Of a DNA stretch of 64,000 nt, positions 35,687 to 44,673 are shown piece by piece. The stretch covers positions 1,178,001 to 1,242,000 of the forward strand of contig NZ_JACBYV010000001.1 of assembly GCF_013408425.1 (NCBI RefSeq). The letters are read 5' to 3'. Numbering within the stretch: position 1 is the first letter of the stretch; each line of letters starts with the position of its first letter. The position numbers and the translations under genes were made by a program. The stretch is from Pseudomonas flavescens. Its GTDB lineage: Bacteria > Pseudomonadota > Gammaproteobacteria > Pseudomonadales > Pseudomonadaceae. The notes under the pieces are model-generated. The model was not told the origin of the DNA and searched no databases. It saw nothing but the letters and a program-made list of their open reading frames with translations.

Positions 35687-36651
35687 GGTTCGAGGCCCTC
35701 CAGCCAGGTGGCGATGGCCTGCAGGTGCTTGGCATCGAGGTCGTCGGTCAGTGGCATGCCGGTGCCCGGCTTCAGGCGCCCGTGCTCCTGCAACCAGGTC
35801 AGGATGGCACCGGGTTCGTTGGGCATTACGCCGCCACCCAGGTTGCGGCGGCTGGCCAGGTCGGTGAGATCCGGCGCGCGGTTGCCTGCGCTGACGCTCG
35901 CCACGCTGTGGCACATGCCGCAGTGAGCGAGGAAGGTGTCCGCAGCCGGGCCTTGCAGCGCCTTGACCCTGGGCTCGCGACGAGCGTCGATCCAGGCAGC
36001 GAAGTCCTCTTCGCTGTGGGCCTGCACGTCGAGAATCATGTGGCTGTGCTGAGTGCCGCAGAACTCCGTGCACTGGCCACGAAAGGTGCCAGGTGCATCG
36101 GCCTGCAAGCGGATGCGGTTCTCGCGGCCGGGAATCATGTCGATCTTGCCGCCCAGGCGCGGCACCCAGAAGGAGTGGATCACGTCGGCGCTGCTGACGG
36201 TGATGTCCACCGGCCGACCTGCGGGCAGATGCAGCTGGTTGGCGGTCACCACGCCGCTGTCCGGGTAGCGCACCTCCCACCACCACTGGTGGCCGATCAC
36301 ATGGATCTGCACCGGCTGCTCGCCGAGAATCGGCAGCTGCATCATGCGCTGGCCCACGGGAATGCCGAATGCCAGTAGCACGGTAACGGTGACCGTCGGC
36401 AGCACGATGCCGCCGCCGATCAGCCAGCGACGCTGGATGCGCCTGGCATCCTCGACCGAGTACTCGCGCGGCCTGCGCCACATGGCGTAGACCCACAGCG
36501 CGCTGACTACCACCAGGACCAGGCCGAAGAAGCCGCACATGGCCCACCACAACAGGGCGATGTCGCGCGCCACCGGACCGGCTGGGGCCAGAATTGATTG
36601 GTCACCACTGCAGGCGGAGATAATCGGAACTGCTGAGGTCAGCGCGGTCAA
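35683..36651 (-). CDS. Cytochrome c oxidase subunit II with C-terminal cytochrome c (caa3 type)
   Basis: Subunit II: a lipobox (PIISAC) at the N-terminus, two membrane helices, then the CuA domain with ADVIHSFWVP and GQCTEFCGTQHSHM (all CuA ligands), and a fused cytochrome c with CGMCHS and a distal Met in GTGMPL. This is the caa3 arrangement. The start is unsettled. No ATG or GTG lies in frame close to the lipobox. TTG at 36651 leaves a very short signal, and ATT at 36672 would give a better one. An ATG at 36680 gives MAAFTRLYSS but runs to a stop at 36650, one frame off, so an N-terminal frameshift or base error is possible. Confidence 0.85.
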   Translation of the reverse strand: MTALTSAVPIISACSGDQSILAPAGPVARDIALLWWAMCGFFGLVLVVVSALWVYAMWRRPREYSVEDARRIQRRWLIGGGIVLPTVTVTVLLAFGIPVGQRMMQLPILGEQPVQIHVIGHQWWWEVRYPDSGVVTANQLHLPAGRPVDITVSSADVIHSFWVPRLGGKIDMIPGRENRIRLQADAPGTFRGQCTEFCGTQHSHMILDVQAHSEEDFAAWIDARREPRVKALQGPAADTFLAHCGMCHSVASVSAGNRAPDLTDLASRRNLGGGVMPNEPGAILTWLQEHGRLKPGTGMPLTDDLDAKHLQAIATWLEGLEP

Positions 36652-36705
36652 CTTGAGTAGAGCCGGGTAAATGCGGCCATCTTTCGAATCGACAGGGAGG
36701 CCGCC

Positions 36706-37164
36706 ATGGCTGAGCAACAAGAGTCCATCATCAGTCGCGCGGCCATCGCCGGCCACCCTTTGCACCCGATGATGATCCACTTCCCGGTCGCCGCCTTGCT
36801 GGGCCTGGTGGCCACCGATTTCGCCTACTTCTGGACCACCGACCCGTTCTGGGCGCGGGCCAGCCTGTGGCTGGCGGGCGTCGGTGCCGCCGGTGGCTGG
36901 ATCGCCAGCATCGCCGGAATGATCGACCTGCTGACCGTGAAACGTATTCGCCAGAAGATCAGCGCCTGGTGTCACGCGATCATCGCCGTGATGATGCTGT
37001 CCCTGGCCTCGCTGAACTGGATGCTGCGCTACCGCCACGGTGACGAGGGCTTCGAAATGTGGGCGTTCTACCTGTCGCTGTTCACCGCAGGGCTGATCGC
37101 GATCGCCGCTTACCTCGGCGGGCGCCTGGTCTACGAGCAGGCCGTGGGTGTCGATGTCGATTGA
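36706..37164 (+). CDS. DUF2231 membrane protein
   Basis: 152-aa inner-membrane protein with four helices: about 26-46, 58-78, 88-108 and 120-142. The DUF2231 opening is GHPLHPMMIHFPVAALLG. It is divergent from the oxidase operon with under 60 bp between them. The ribosome site GGGAGG precedes the ATG. Members often sit beside oxidase or respiratory genes, and their conserved His residues suggest heme binding, but no function is established. It is possibly an accessory of the caa3 oxidase. Confidence 0.85.
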   Translation: MAEQQESIISRAAIAGHPLHPMMIHFPVAALLGLVATDFAYFWTTDPFWARASLWLAGVGAAGGWIASIAGMIDLLTVKRIRQKISAWCHAIIAVMMLSLASLNWMLRYRHGDEGFEMWAFYLSLFTAGLIAIAAYLGGRLVYEQAVGVDVD

Positions 37165-37209
37165 ATCCGGCTTTAGCCCGCTTGCATTCATGGGGGGATG
37201 ACTCCTCAT

Positions 37210-37623
37210 TCAGAAGGGTTTGGCCAATACCAGCCACAGGGTGGTGGCGATCATGCTCAGCGTGACGCCACCGATTGCCGCGCAGGCGACCGTCAGGCCC
37301 GGTCGCGGATGGCGCTCGCAGAGCAGGATGAGCATTCCGCACAGCGCGTGGCAGATGACCAGCACCGCCACGGCCGAGAGCTTGGCCACCAGCCAGATAC
37401 CGAAGGTGCCGTCACGCAGGAACAGCGCCGTACCGCTGCCGATGGCGATGAGCGCTGCCGGGGTGGCGACCAGATTGAAGAGGCTGCGGTTGAGTTCGGG
37501 GTGGCCCGGGCGCTCGATCGTGTTCGCCGTGCGGCAGCTGGCCGCGATCAGCGCTGGCAGATAGAGCAGGGCGCCGCACCAGGCGATCAGCGCGGTGAAA
37601 TGCAGCAGTTTCAGCAGTGGCAT
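37210..37623 (-). CDS. CopD/HemJ-like small membrane protein
   Basis: 137-aa protein with four membrane helices. The start LLKLLHFTALIAWCGALLYLP is typical of the CopD/HemJ superfamily (His in LH, WxGxLxYLP). A second conserved His is in VICHALCG. The ATG at 37623 is chosen because it begins at the first helix; the longer upstream frame is unlike the family. It lies 3' of and convergent to the DUF2231 gene. Copper handling or heme-linked electron transfer for the nearby oxidase is plausible. Confidence 0.72.
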   Translation of the reverse strand: MPLLKLLHFTALIAWCGALLYLPALIAASCRTANTIERPGHPELNRSLFNLVATPAALIAIGSGTALFLRDGTFGIWLVAKLSAVAVLVICHALCGMLILLCERHPRPGLTVACAAIGGVTLSMIATTLWLVLAKPF

Positions 37624-37996
37624 CGGTGCCCTCCATAGCCAGTCGTCCCGGGTCAGTCCGTGTGACTCCCCGTTGCGAAACCCGGTTCGACCTTTCCGCC
37701 GAGCGCATCCGGGCAGGCTGGCTCTTCTTGTCTCGCGCTGTGAGCCCCGGCATGACTGGCCTGTAGCCCAGCGGCCGGGCAGGGGAACGGTCTCTGCAGG
37801 CATGTCGAGCGGCCTTGGTTGTGTCACTGAATGTGTGGTTATTGGCGGGCGGGGCCACATGATCTGACCCGCGGACCGGCGCGCCAGCAAGGTAGGCGTG
37901 GTAAACTGGCGACCTCTTCGTAGGCCATGACGGCTACGCACTGCCGCTCACGTGGCAGCCATGAATAGCTGGCCCCAGGGCCGGGAGTTGGGCTCC
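37624..37996. other. Intergenic region upstream of moaA, no gene seen
   Basis: 373 bp between the CopD-like gene and moaA. GTAGGCCATGACGGCTAC and TGCC-N8-GGCA near 37920-37965 can form small hairpins in the moaA leader. TGGTAAACTGG near 37901 resembles a -10 region. No molybdenum-cofactor riboswitch consensus was recognised. Confidence 0.4.
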
Positions 37997-38992
37997 ATGA
38001 ACACGACGCAGTTGGTCGATCCCTTCGGCCGGCGCATTACCTACCTGCGACTCTCGGTGACCGATCGCTGCGATTTTCGCTGCACCTACTGCATGAGCGA
38101 AGACATGGTCTTCGCCCCGCGTGCGCAGATCCTCACGCTGGAGGAGCTGTACACCGTGGCCGATGCGTTCATCGGGCTGGGTGTCAAGCGCATCCGCATC
38201 ACCGGTGGCGAACCGCTGGTGCGCAAGAATCTGCTCAGCCTGCTGCGTCGTCTCGGCGAGCGTCCGGAGCTCGAGGACCTGTCGATCACCACCAATGGTT
38301 CGCAGCTCTCGCACATGGCGGGCGATCTGCGTGCAGCCGGCGTCACCCGCCTGAACGTCAGCCTCGACTCGCTGCAGCGCGAGCGATTCGCTGGTTTTAC
38401 TCGCCGCGACATGCTCGATCAGGTGCTGGCTGGCATCGACGCCGCAGTGGCCGCAGGCTTCAAGCGCATCAAACTGAACAGCGTGGTGCAGACCGGGCGC
38501 AACGATGACGAAGTGCTTGGCCTGGTCGAGTACGCCATGGCCCGTGGCCTGGATATCAGTTTCATCGAAGAGATGCCCCTGGGCAGTGTGGTCAGCCATC
38601 AGCGTGAGCAGACCTTCTGCTCCAGCGAGGTGGTGCGCGAGCGCATCGAAGAGCGTTACTCGCTGGTCCGCAGCAGCCATGTCACAGGCGGCCCGTCACG
38701 TTACTGGCAGGTCAGCGGTAGCGATACCCGGGTCGGTTTCATCTCGCCGCACAGCAATAATTTCTGCGGCGACTGCAACCGCGTACGGGTCACCGCCGAG
38801 GGCAAGCTGGTGCTTTGCCTGGGGCACGACAATGCCCTGGATTTGCGCACCCTGATGCGTGCTCACCCCGGCAACAGCGAGCGACTGCGCGACGCGCTGC
38901 TCGAGGCCCTGCAGCTCAAGCCCGAACGCCACCACTTCGAAACGGATGAACAGGTGCAGGTCATCCGTTTCATGAGCATGACCGGCGGCTGA
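37997..38992 (+). CDS. moaA: GTP 3',8-cyclase MoaA
   Basis: 331-aa radical-SAM enzyme for the first step of molybdopterin synthesis. The N-terminal SAM cluster is C25-C29-C32 (CDFRCTYC), with ITGGEPLVRKNLLSLL. The C-terminal cluster is FCGDCNRVRVTAEGKLVLCLG, and the essential C-terminal Gly-Gly ends the protein (MTGG). The ATG at 37997 is used; a 15-codon upstream extension is not family-like. It stands alone, without other moa genes. Confidence 0.96.
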   Translation: MNTTQLVDPFGRRITYLRLSVTDRCDFRCTYCMSEDMVFAPRAQILTLEELYTVADAFIGLGVKRIRITGGEPLVRKNLLSLLRRLGERPELEDLSITTNGSQLSHMAGDLRAAGVTRLNVSLDSLQRERFAGFTRRDMLDQVLAGIDAAVAAGFKRIKLNSVVQTGRNDDEVLGLVEYAMARGLDISFIEEMPLGSVVSHQREQTFCSSEVVRERIEERYSLVRSSHVTGGPSRYWQVSGSDTRVGFISPHSNNFCGDCNRVRVTAEGKLVLCLGHDNALDLRTLMRAHPGNSERLRDALLEALQLKPERHHFETDEQVQVIRFMSMTGG

Positions 38993-39270
38993 GAACCTGG
39001 CCAACGCCTGCTGCGATCGTCTGCCACCGCGACCAGCCACGCCTGTTTTGCCAGCGGCGTGTTGCCCGCGATGCCTCGAGCGGCTTGCGAGACAAAAGCT
39101 CTCCAGACGAGCGGTTCGCGCCCAGGCCGCGCGCGGCTTTGCCTGCAGCCGCTTGATGCCGCTCGATGCACGGCGCTGGAAATTGCCCTGAACCTCCTCG
39201 ACGAGCGCTCACTCCACTTAAGGGAGCGGCCCATACAGGGCTAATTTCTGAAGCTACGAGGAGATTCAAA

Positions 39271-39720
39271 GTGGATAACAAAGACGTTATTTCGGTACTG
39301 AACGACCTGATCGAAACCAGCAAAGATGGCGAGAAGGGCTTCAGCGAGTGTGCCGAGGACGTGAAAGAGCCGCGACTCAAGAGCTTCTTCACCCAGCGTT
39401 CGCAAGACTGCGCCAGTGCGGCTGCCGAACTGCAGCAGTTGGTGCGTGGCCTTGGCGGTGATCCGGAAACCAGTTCGAGCGTGGCGGGTGCTCTGCACCG
39501 TGGCTGGGTCGACCTGAAGTCGCTGGTGACCGGCAAGAGCGAAGAGGCCATCCTCAACGAGTGCGAGCGTGGCGAAGACGTGGCGCTGAAAAACTACCGC
39601 GAAGCGCTGCAGAAAGACCTGCCAGCCAACGTGCGCAGCGTTCTGGAAAAGCAGCTGCAAGGTGTGCAGCGCAACCACGATCAGGTCAAGTCGCTGCGTG
39701 ATACCGCACGCGCCAGCTGA
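39271..39720 (+). CDS. PA2169/DUF2383-type four-helix protein
   Basis: 149-aa ferritin-like four-helix-bundle protein of the DUF2383 (PA2169) family. Blocks include VLNDLIETSKDGEKGF, SFFTQRSQDCA and ALHRGWVDLKSLVTG. The start is GTG at 39271 behind a strong GAGGAG; the longer frame upstream is not family-like. Metal binding is possible through the Glu/His content. The role is unknown; related genes are stress- or anaerobically induced. It is monocistronic, with a clear terminator. The 278-bp gap upstream (38993-39270) has no gene. Confidence 0.88.
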   Translation: MDNKDVISVLNDLIETSKDGEKGFSECAEDVKEPRLKSFFTQRSQDCASAAAELQQLVRGLGGDPETSSSVAGALHRGWVDLKSLVTGKSEEAILNECERGEDVALKNYREALQKDLPANVRSVLEKQLQGVQRNHDQVKSLRDTARAS

Positions 39721-39733
39721 TCTGGATTCGTTG

Positions 39734-39763
39734 AAAAGGGGACGCCTCAGGGCGTCCTTTTTT
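39734..39763 (+). terminator. Rho-independent terminator
   Basis: AAAAGGGGACGCC/GGGCGTCCTTTTTT stem with a TCA loop, 13 bp past the DUF2383-type gene. Confidence 0.92.
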
Positions 39764-39924
39764 GTGGCCGCGATTTCTTGCCAGCAGCGGCGAGGTCTGG
39801 GTTTCATTCATCGAGAATAGTTCTTAATGACGCTGGCGCGAGCCTTTGTTACGCTATATTTCCGTTTTTTCCGCTGCTGGCGTTCGCCGCCTGCTCCATC
39901 GCGCAGTAAAAGGTTTCTCCCTTC

Positions 39925-41070
39925 ATGAATGTCTCCGCGCCTCTCGTCCGCCTCGCGGCCGCTCTCTGCCTGTTGCTCAGCGCTGCCGCGCATGCCACCG
40001 ACTATCCACTCAGCGTGACCGACCTGGCCGGCCGCCAGGTGACCATCGAACACGAGCCCCAGCGCATCGTCCTGCAAGACGGCCGTGACCTGTTCAGCCT
40101 GGCGTTGCTCGACCGGGAAGACCCCTTCAAGCGCATCGCGGTGTGGAACAACATCATCAAGCGATCCGATCCAAATACCTGGCAGGTGTTCCAGAAGCAG
40201 TGGCCGAAGAGTTCCGGGCAGGCTGTCGACATGCAGTTCGGCGACGACGGCGACATGAACCTGGAGGCCGTTGTCGCTGGCAAGCCCGACCTGCTGGTAT
40301 TCCAGCTGCGCGCACGCAAATCCCTGGAGGGCGCGGGTGTCGAACGCAAGCTCGCGGCCCTGAAGATTCCGGTGATCTACATCGACAGCGACCTGGATCC
40401 CGTCACCAACAGCCAGAAGAGCGTGGCCCTGCTCGGCAAGGTGCTCGACCGCGAAGCCCGCGCCACCGAGTACCTGGATTTCTACACGGCGCGTCTGGCG
40501 CAGGTTGATCAGTTAATCACCGAGCAGGGCAAGCGCCCGCTGGTATTCGTCGAGGCCAAGGCCGGGCAGGGCGGCGCCACCAGTTGCTGCTTCACCCACG
40601 GCGATGTGTACTGGGGCAAGCTCGTGCAGGCCGCTGGTGGCGATAACCTGGGTAGCCAGTTGCTGCCGGGCGCCACCGGTGACGTGACCCTGGAAACGGT
40701 AATCAGCAAGAAGCCCGAGGTTTACGTGATGAGTGGTACTCAGTTCCCGGGCAACACCTCGATTTCGCCACCCTTCGGCTTCGGTCCGACGGTTTCGCAG
40801 GCAGCTATCGACAAATCCATGGCTCAGTTGCTCAAACGCCCTGGCATGGCGCAGCTGCAGGCCACCCAGCAAAACCGCGTGTATGGCGTTTACCACCAGT
40901 TCTACGCCAGCAGCTGGAATATCCTGGCGGTCGAGTACCTGGCCCAGGCCTTCTACCCGAAAGCTGCCGAACGTCTCGACCCGGCAGCGAGCACCCGCGC
41001 GCTGCTGGGCATGACCGGCCTTGGCGAGGTACCGGCGATTCTCTTCGGTCAGGCGCCTGCCAGTGAGTGA
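39925..41070 (+). CDS. FecB/BtuF-type ABC substrate-binding protein
   Basis: 381-aa periplasmic binding protein (class III, siderophore/cobalamin type) with a signal peptide (about 1-24, ...AAAHATDY). The opening is YPLSVTDLAGRQVTIEHEPQRIVLQDGRDLF. Next come LEAVVAGKPDLLVF and an unusual Cys pair in GGATSCCFTHGDVYWGKL. At 381 aa it is longer than typical BtuF or FecB (about 270-320). It overlaps the permease gene by 8 bp. A weak Fur-like sequence (GAGAATAGTTCTTAATGA) lies near 39813, so iron transport is the likely role. The ligand is not known. Confidence 0.88.
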   Translation: MNVSAPLVRLAAALCLLLSAAAHATDYPLSVTDLAGRQVTIEHEPQRIVLQDGRDLFSLALLDREDPFKRIAVWNNIIKRSDPNTWQVFQKQWPKSSGQAVDMQFGDDGDMNLEAVVAGKPDLLVFQLRARKSLEGAGVERKLAALKIPVIYIDSDLDPVTNSQKSVALLGKVLDREARATEYLDFYTARLAQVDQLITEQGKRPLVFVEAKAGQGGATSCCFTHGDVYWGKLVQAAGGDNLGSQLLPGATGDVTLETVISKKPEVYVMSGTQFPGNTSISPPFGFGPTVSQAAIDKSMAQLLKRPGMAQLQATQQNRVYGVYHQFYASSWNILAVEYLAQAFYPKAAERLDPAASTRALLGMTGLGEVPAILFGQAPASE

Positions 41071-42145
41071 TTCTGCCTTGGGCGCGCTGCCCGCCGACGG
41101 TTACCAGCAGCGTTACGCCAGGGCGGTGTGGCAGCGCAGCCTGCTGCTAGTCGGCCTTTTGCTGGTGGCGCTGATCGCCTTCATCGCGGATCTGGTGGTG
41201 GGCTCGGGTACGCTGAGTTTCGCCGATGCGGTGCAAGGCCTGTTCACCCCGGATCGGGTGGACGCCTCCACGCGGGTTATCCTCTGGGAGCTGCGCATGC
41301 CGATGACGCTGATGGCGGTGCTGGCCGGTACCTGCCTGGCACTGGCCGGGCTGATCATGCAGACGGTGCTCGACAACCCGCTGGCCGAACCCTTCACCCT
41401 CGGCATTTCTTCGGCAGCCGGATTCGGTGCAGCGCTGGCGCTGACCTTCAACCTGTCCCTGGCGCAGTGGCTGCCGGGTTTTGGTGCCGAGATGGTGGTG
41501 ACGGCCAACGCCTTTCTGTTCTCGCTGCTCACCGTTGGCGTGATCCTGCTGCTGACCCGTGGGCAGATCGGCCTGCAGGCCATCACCCTGCTGGGGATCG
41601 CGGTGCATTTCGTGTTCAGCTCGCTGCTCGGCCTGGTGCAGTACGTTTCCAGCGTCGATCAGTTGCAGAGCATCGTGTTCTGGCTGATGGGCTCCTTGCT
41701 GCACGTGACCTGGAGCAAGGTCGCGCTGTGTGCCGCCATCGCGCTGGTGGCCGTGCCGCTGGTGCTGATGCAAGCCTGGGCACTGACCGCCTTGCGCAGC
41801 TTCGGCGAGCAGGCGGTGGTGTTCGGGATTCGCGTCAAGCGCGTGCGCACCCTGATGCTGGTGCTGGCGGCACTGCTGGCCGGTGCGGTGACTTCGGTGG
41901 TCGGCATCATCGGTTTCGTCGGCCTGGTCGCGCCGCATGTAGCGCGCTTACTGGTCGGCGAGGATCAGCGCTTCACCATTGGCGTGACGCTTGCCTGCGG
42001 CATCATCTTCGTCACGCTGGCGTCCCTGGCGAGCAAGCTGATCGTGCCGGGTGCCGTGCTGCCCATCGGTATGGTCACCTCGCTGATCGGTCTGCCGTTT
42101 TTCATCATTCTGATCCTGCGTGACCGGAGGCTGACGTCCCGATGA
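41063..42145 (+). CDS. FecCD/BtuC-family ABC permease
   Basis: 360-aa inner-membrane permease with about 9-10 helices. Family blocks: ILWELRMPMTLMAVLAGTCLALAGLIMQTVLDNPLAEPFTLG and VVGIIGFVGLVAPHVARLLVGED (the ATPase-coupling loop). The GTG at 41063, overlapping the previous stop, starts the family N-terminus; an in-frame ATG at 41021 lies deep inside the SBP gene. It overlaps the ATPase gene by 4 bp. Confidence 0.92.
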   Translation: MSDSALGALPADGYQQRYARAVWQRSLLLVGLLLVALIAFIADLVVGSGTLSFADAVQGLFTPDRVDASTRVILWELRMPMTLMAVLAGTCLALAGLIMQTVLDNPLAEPFTLGISSAAGFGAALALTFNLSLAQWLPGFGAEMVVTANAFLFSLLTVGVILLLTRGQIGLQAITLLGIAVHFVFSSLLGLVQYVSSVDQLQSIVFWLMGSLLHVTWSKVALCAAIALVAVPLVLMQAWALTALRSFGEQAVVFGIRVKRVRTLMLVLAALLAGAVTSVVGIIGFVGLVAPHVARLLVGEDQRFTIGVTLACGIIFVTLASLASKLIVPGAVLPIGMVTSLIGLPFFIILILRDRRLTSR

Positions 42146-42924
42146 GTTTTGTCTGTCAGGATTACCGTGTTTCCCTTGGCGGTCGGCCGATCATCCGCGA
42201 CTTCGCGGTACGTGCCGAAGCGGGCCGTACCCTCGCGCTGCTCGGTGCCAACGGTGCAGGCAAGTCGACGTTCATGAAAGGCCTGTGCGGGCTACTGCGT
42301 GCCGAGGGCTCGGCGACCATCGACGGCACGCAACTGATCGGCCTGGAGCCGGCATTGCGGGCGCGGCTGATCGGTTACGTGGCTCAGGACCTGACCCACC
42401 TCGATGTACGCCTGTCGACCTACGAGCTGCTGCTCCTGGCTCAACACGGCGGCGCGCGCGGCTGGGCCACCCAGCGGGACAGCCAGCGAAGGGCCAGTGA
42501 AGTACTCGAACTGCTGGGCCTGCAGCGTTTCGCCGAACAGCAGCCGGGGCAGTTGTCCGGTGGCGAGCGGCAGATGATCTCGTTGGCCCTGGCACTGGTG
42601 CGCAGCCCCCGCCTGCTGCTGCTCGACGAACCCACCTCGGCGCTGGATCTGGCCAACCAGTTGCACATGCTCGAGGCGGTGAGCGCCTACACCCGCCGTG
42701 AAGGCATCGTCACCCTGGCGATTTTCCACGACATGAACCTGGCCAGCCGCTACGCCGACGACGCGCTGATGATCCGCGACGGCCAGGTGCACGGCTGCGG
42801 CACCACCGAAGCGATGCTCACACCGGCGCATCTGGCGGCCGTGTATGGCGTCGATTGCCGAACCCTGAGCGTGGACGACGGCGCTTACACCGCTATCTAT
42901 CCAGTGTCGGTGATCGGCGCGTAG
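42142..42924 (+). CDS. FecE-type ABC ATPase
   Basis: 260-aa iron-chelate-type ABC ATPase. Walker A is GANGAGKST, the Q-loop is YVAQDL, the signature is LSGGERQMISLALAL, Walker B is LLLLDEPTSALD, and the H-loop is IFHDMNLA. It completes a three-gene SBP-permease-ATPase operon with overlapping genes. The start ATGA overlaps the permease stop. Confidence 0.93.
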   Translation: MSFVCQDYRVSLGGRPIIRDFAVRAEAGRTLALLGANGAGKSTFMKGLCGLLRAEGSATIDGTQLIGLEPALRARLIGYVAQDLTHLDVRLSTYELLLLAQHGGARGWATQRDSQRRASEVLELLGLQRFAEQQPGQLSGGERQMISLALALVRSPRLLLLDEPTSALDLANQLHMLEAVSAYTRREGIVTLAIFHDMNLASRYADDALMIRDGQVHGCGTTEAMLTPAHLAAVYGVDCRTLSVDDGAYTAIYPVSVIGA

Positions 42925-42945
42925 CTCCCCCAAGACCCACTGCCC

Positions 42946-43175
42946 GTAGGAGCCGGCTTGCCGGCGATTGGTGGCCCATGCTGCTGGGCTGGCGGAATAC
43001 CTGCGGTCGCATCGCCCGCAAGCGGGCTCCTACGGGTATCCACAATCATGTAGGAGTCGGCTTGCCGGCGATTGGTAGCCATGCTGCCGAGCTGGCTGGA
43101 TTCCTGCGCTCATATCGCCCGCAAGCGGGCTCCTACAGTCCATACGATCGCGTAGGAGCCGGCTTGCCGGCGATG
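42946..43175. repeat. REP array, two and a half GTAGGAGC units
   Basis: Unit 1 (42946-43033) and unit 2 (43050-43136) are full head-to-tail inverted pairs: GTAGGAGCCGGCTTGCCGGC left arm, CCCGCAAGCGGGCTCCTAC right arm. A left arm alone follows at 43152-43175. They lie between the convergent ABC ATPase and guaD genes and fill the 282-bp gap. Confidence 0.92.
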
Positions 43176-43206
43176 CTTTTCGCCTGCAAACCGGGTTTCT
43201 CCAGTA

Positions 43207-44514
43207 TCAGCTATCGCGGCGGTGCACGCTCTGTCCGGCGGCGAAGGTCTCCCTGATCACCCGGTCGTCACCCAAGGTAATCAGGGCGAACAACCGTTCG
43301 GCCAAGGTGTTGCTTTGCTTGAGGCGATAGTCGATCAACGGCGTGGCCTGGTAATCGAGCACCACGAAATCCGCCTCCTTGCCGGTTGCGAAGTTGCCGA
43401 TGCATTCATCCAGATACAGCGCTCTCGCGCTGCCGAGAGTCGCCAGGTACAGCGACTTGAACGGATCCAGCTTCTGCCCCTGCAATTGCATGATCTTGTA
43501 CGCCTCGCTCAACGAGCGCAGCTGCGAGAAGCTGGTGCCCGCGCCGATATCTGTACCCAGGCCGACGCGTACCTTGTGCTGTTCCATGCGTCGCAGATCG
43601 AACAGGCCGCTGCCGAGAAACAGGTTGGAGGTGGGGCAGAAGGCGACTGCCGAGCCGGTTTGCGCCAGGCGTTCGCATTCCGCATCGCACAGATGCACCG
43701 AGTGGGCGAATACCGAGCGCGGGCCGGTCAACTGGTGCTTGTCGTAAACGTCCAGGTAGCCGCTGTTTTCCGGGAACAGCTCCTTGACCCACTCGATCTC
43801 CTGGCGATTCTCCGAGAGGTGGGTATGCAGGTACAGATCCGGATACTCCTGCAGCAGGCGCCCGGCCATGGCGAGTTGCTCCGGCGTGCTGGTCGGCGCG
43901 AAACGCGGGGTCACCGCGTAGTGCAGGCGACCCTTGCCGTGCCAGCGTTCGATCAGCTCACGGCTGTCGGCATAGCCGGTTTCGACGGTGTCGGTCAGTG
44001 CTGCGGGGGCATTGCGATCCATCAGCACCTTGCCGGCGATCATGCGCAGGTTCAGCGTTTCGGCCGCTTCGAACAGCGCATCTACCGACTGCTTGTGCAC
44101 GCTGCCGAATACCAGCGCCGTGGTGGTGCCGTTGCGCAACAGTTCCTTGAGGAAGACAGCTGCCACTTCGCTGGCGTGGGCCTTGTCGGCGAAGCGCATT
44201 TCGGTAGGAAAGGTGTAGGTGTTCAGCCAGTCGAGCAACTGCTCGCCGTAGGCACCGATCATGCCGGTCTGCGGGTAGTGGATATGGGTATCGATGAAAC
44301 CGGGGGTGATCAGCGCGTTTTCGTAATGGGTCAGCGCGATGCCAGGCAGGCGCGGCAACAGATCGGCCGCATGGCCAACCTCGCGGACCTTGCCATCCTC
44401 CACGAGCAGAATGCCGTCCTCGAAATAGGCGTAGGACGCTTCGATACCGACTTCGGCCGGGTCGGCCAGGCTGTGCAGAATGGCGCCGCGGTAGGCGTGG
44501 GTGACGTTGGACAT
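43207..44514 (-). CDS. guaD: Guanine deaminase
   Basis: 435-aa amidohydrolase that converts guanine to xanthine in purine catabolism. The zinc motif is GFIDTHIHYPQTGMIGAYGEQLL. Other blocks: YAVTPRFAPTSTPEQLAMAG, HLSENRQEIEWV, GPRSVFAHSVHL and GTDIGAGTSFS. Length and motifs match bacterial GuaD. It is next to an MFS gene on the same strand, 160 bp apart, but no xanthine dehydrogenase genes are in the window. Confidence 0.95.
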   Translation of the reverse strand: MSNVTHAYRGAILHSLADPAEVGIEASYAYFEDGILLVEDGKVREVGHAADLLPRLPGIALTHYENALITPGFIDTHIHYPQTGMIGAYGEQLLDWLNTYTFPTEMRFADKAHASEVAAVFLKELLRNGTTTALVFGSVHKQSVDALFEAAETLNLRMIAGKVLMDRNAPAALTDTVETGYADSRELIERWHGKGRLHYAVTPRFAPTSTPEQLAMAGRLLQEYPDLYLHTHLSENRQEIEWVKELFPENSGYLDVYDKHQLTGPRSVFAHSVHLCDAECERLAQTGSAVAFCPTSNLFLGSGLFDLRRMEQHKVRVGLGTDIGAGTSFSQLRSLSEAYKIMQLQGQKLDPFKSLYLATLGSARALYLDECIGNFATGKEADFVVLDYQATPLIDYRLKQSNTLAERLFALITLGDDRVIRETFAAGQSVHRRDS

Positions 44515-44673
44515 GGGGCCTCGATTGCAATTCGGTGGAGCGGGGCTTGGCTTCGCGCAGGGAGAAACCAGCAGGGGCGAGCGCGTCGAGCGCAGGCATT
44601 CGCCGGGATGGAACGGGGATTTTGCTGGACAACGCCCCTGCCGACAAGAAAGTCGTCCCAGGGGCAGGTCGGA

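Noticed and set aside
37860..37996. Possible molybdenum-cofactor riboswitch before moaA
   Set aside because: Only small hairpins are seen. The expected conserved core was not found.
39811..39830. Fur box before the FecB-type gene
   Set aside because: Only about half of the consensus bases match and symmetry is poor, so it is mentioned in the gene entry but not listed as a site.
42946..43175. CRISPR-like repeat array
   Set aside because: The units are inverted REP pairs of about 88 bp with internal palindromes, not short direct repeats with unique spacers.
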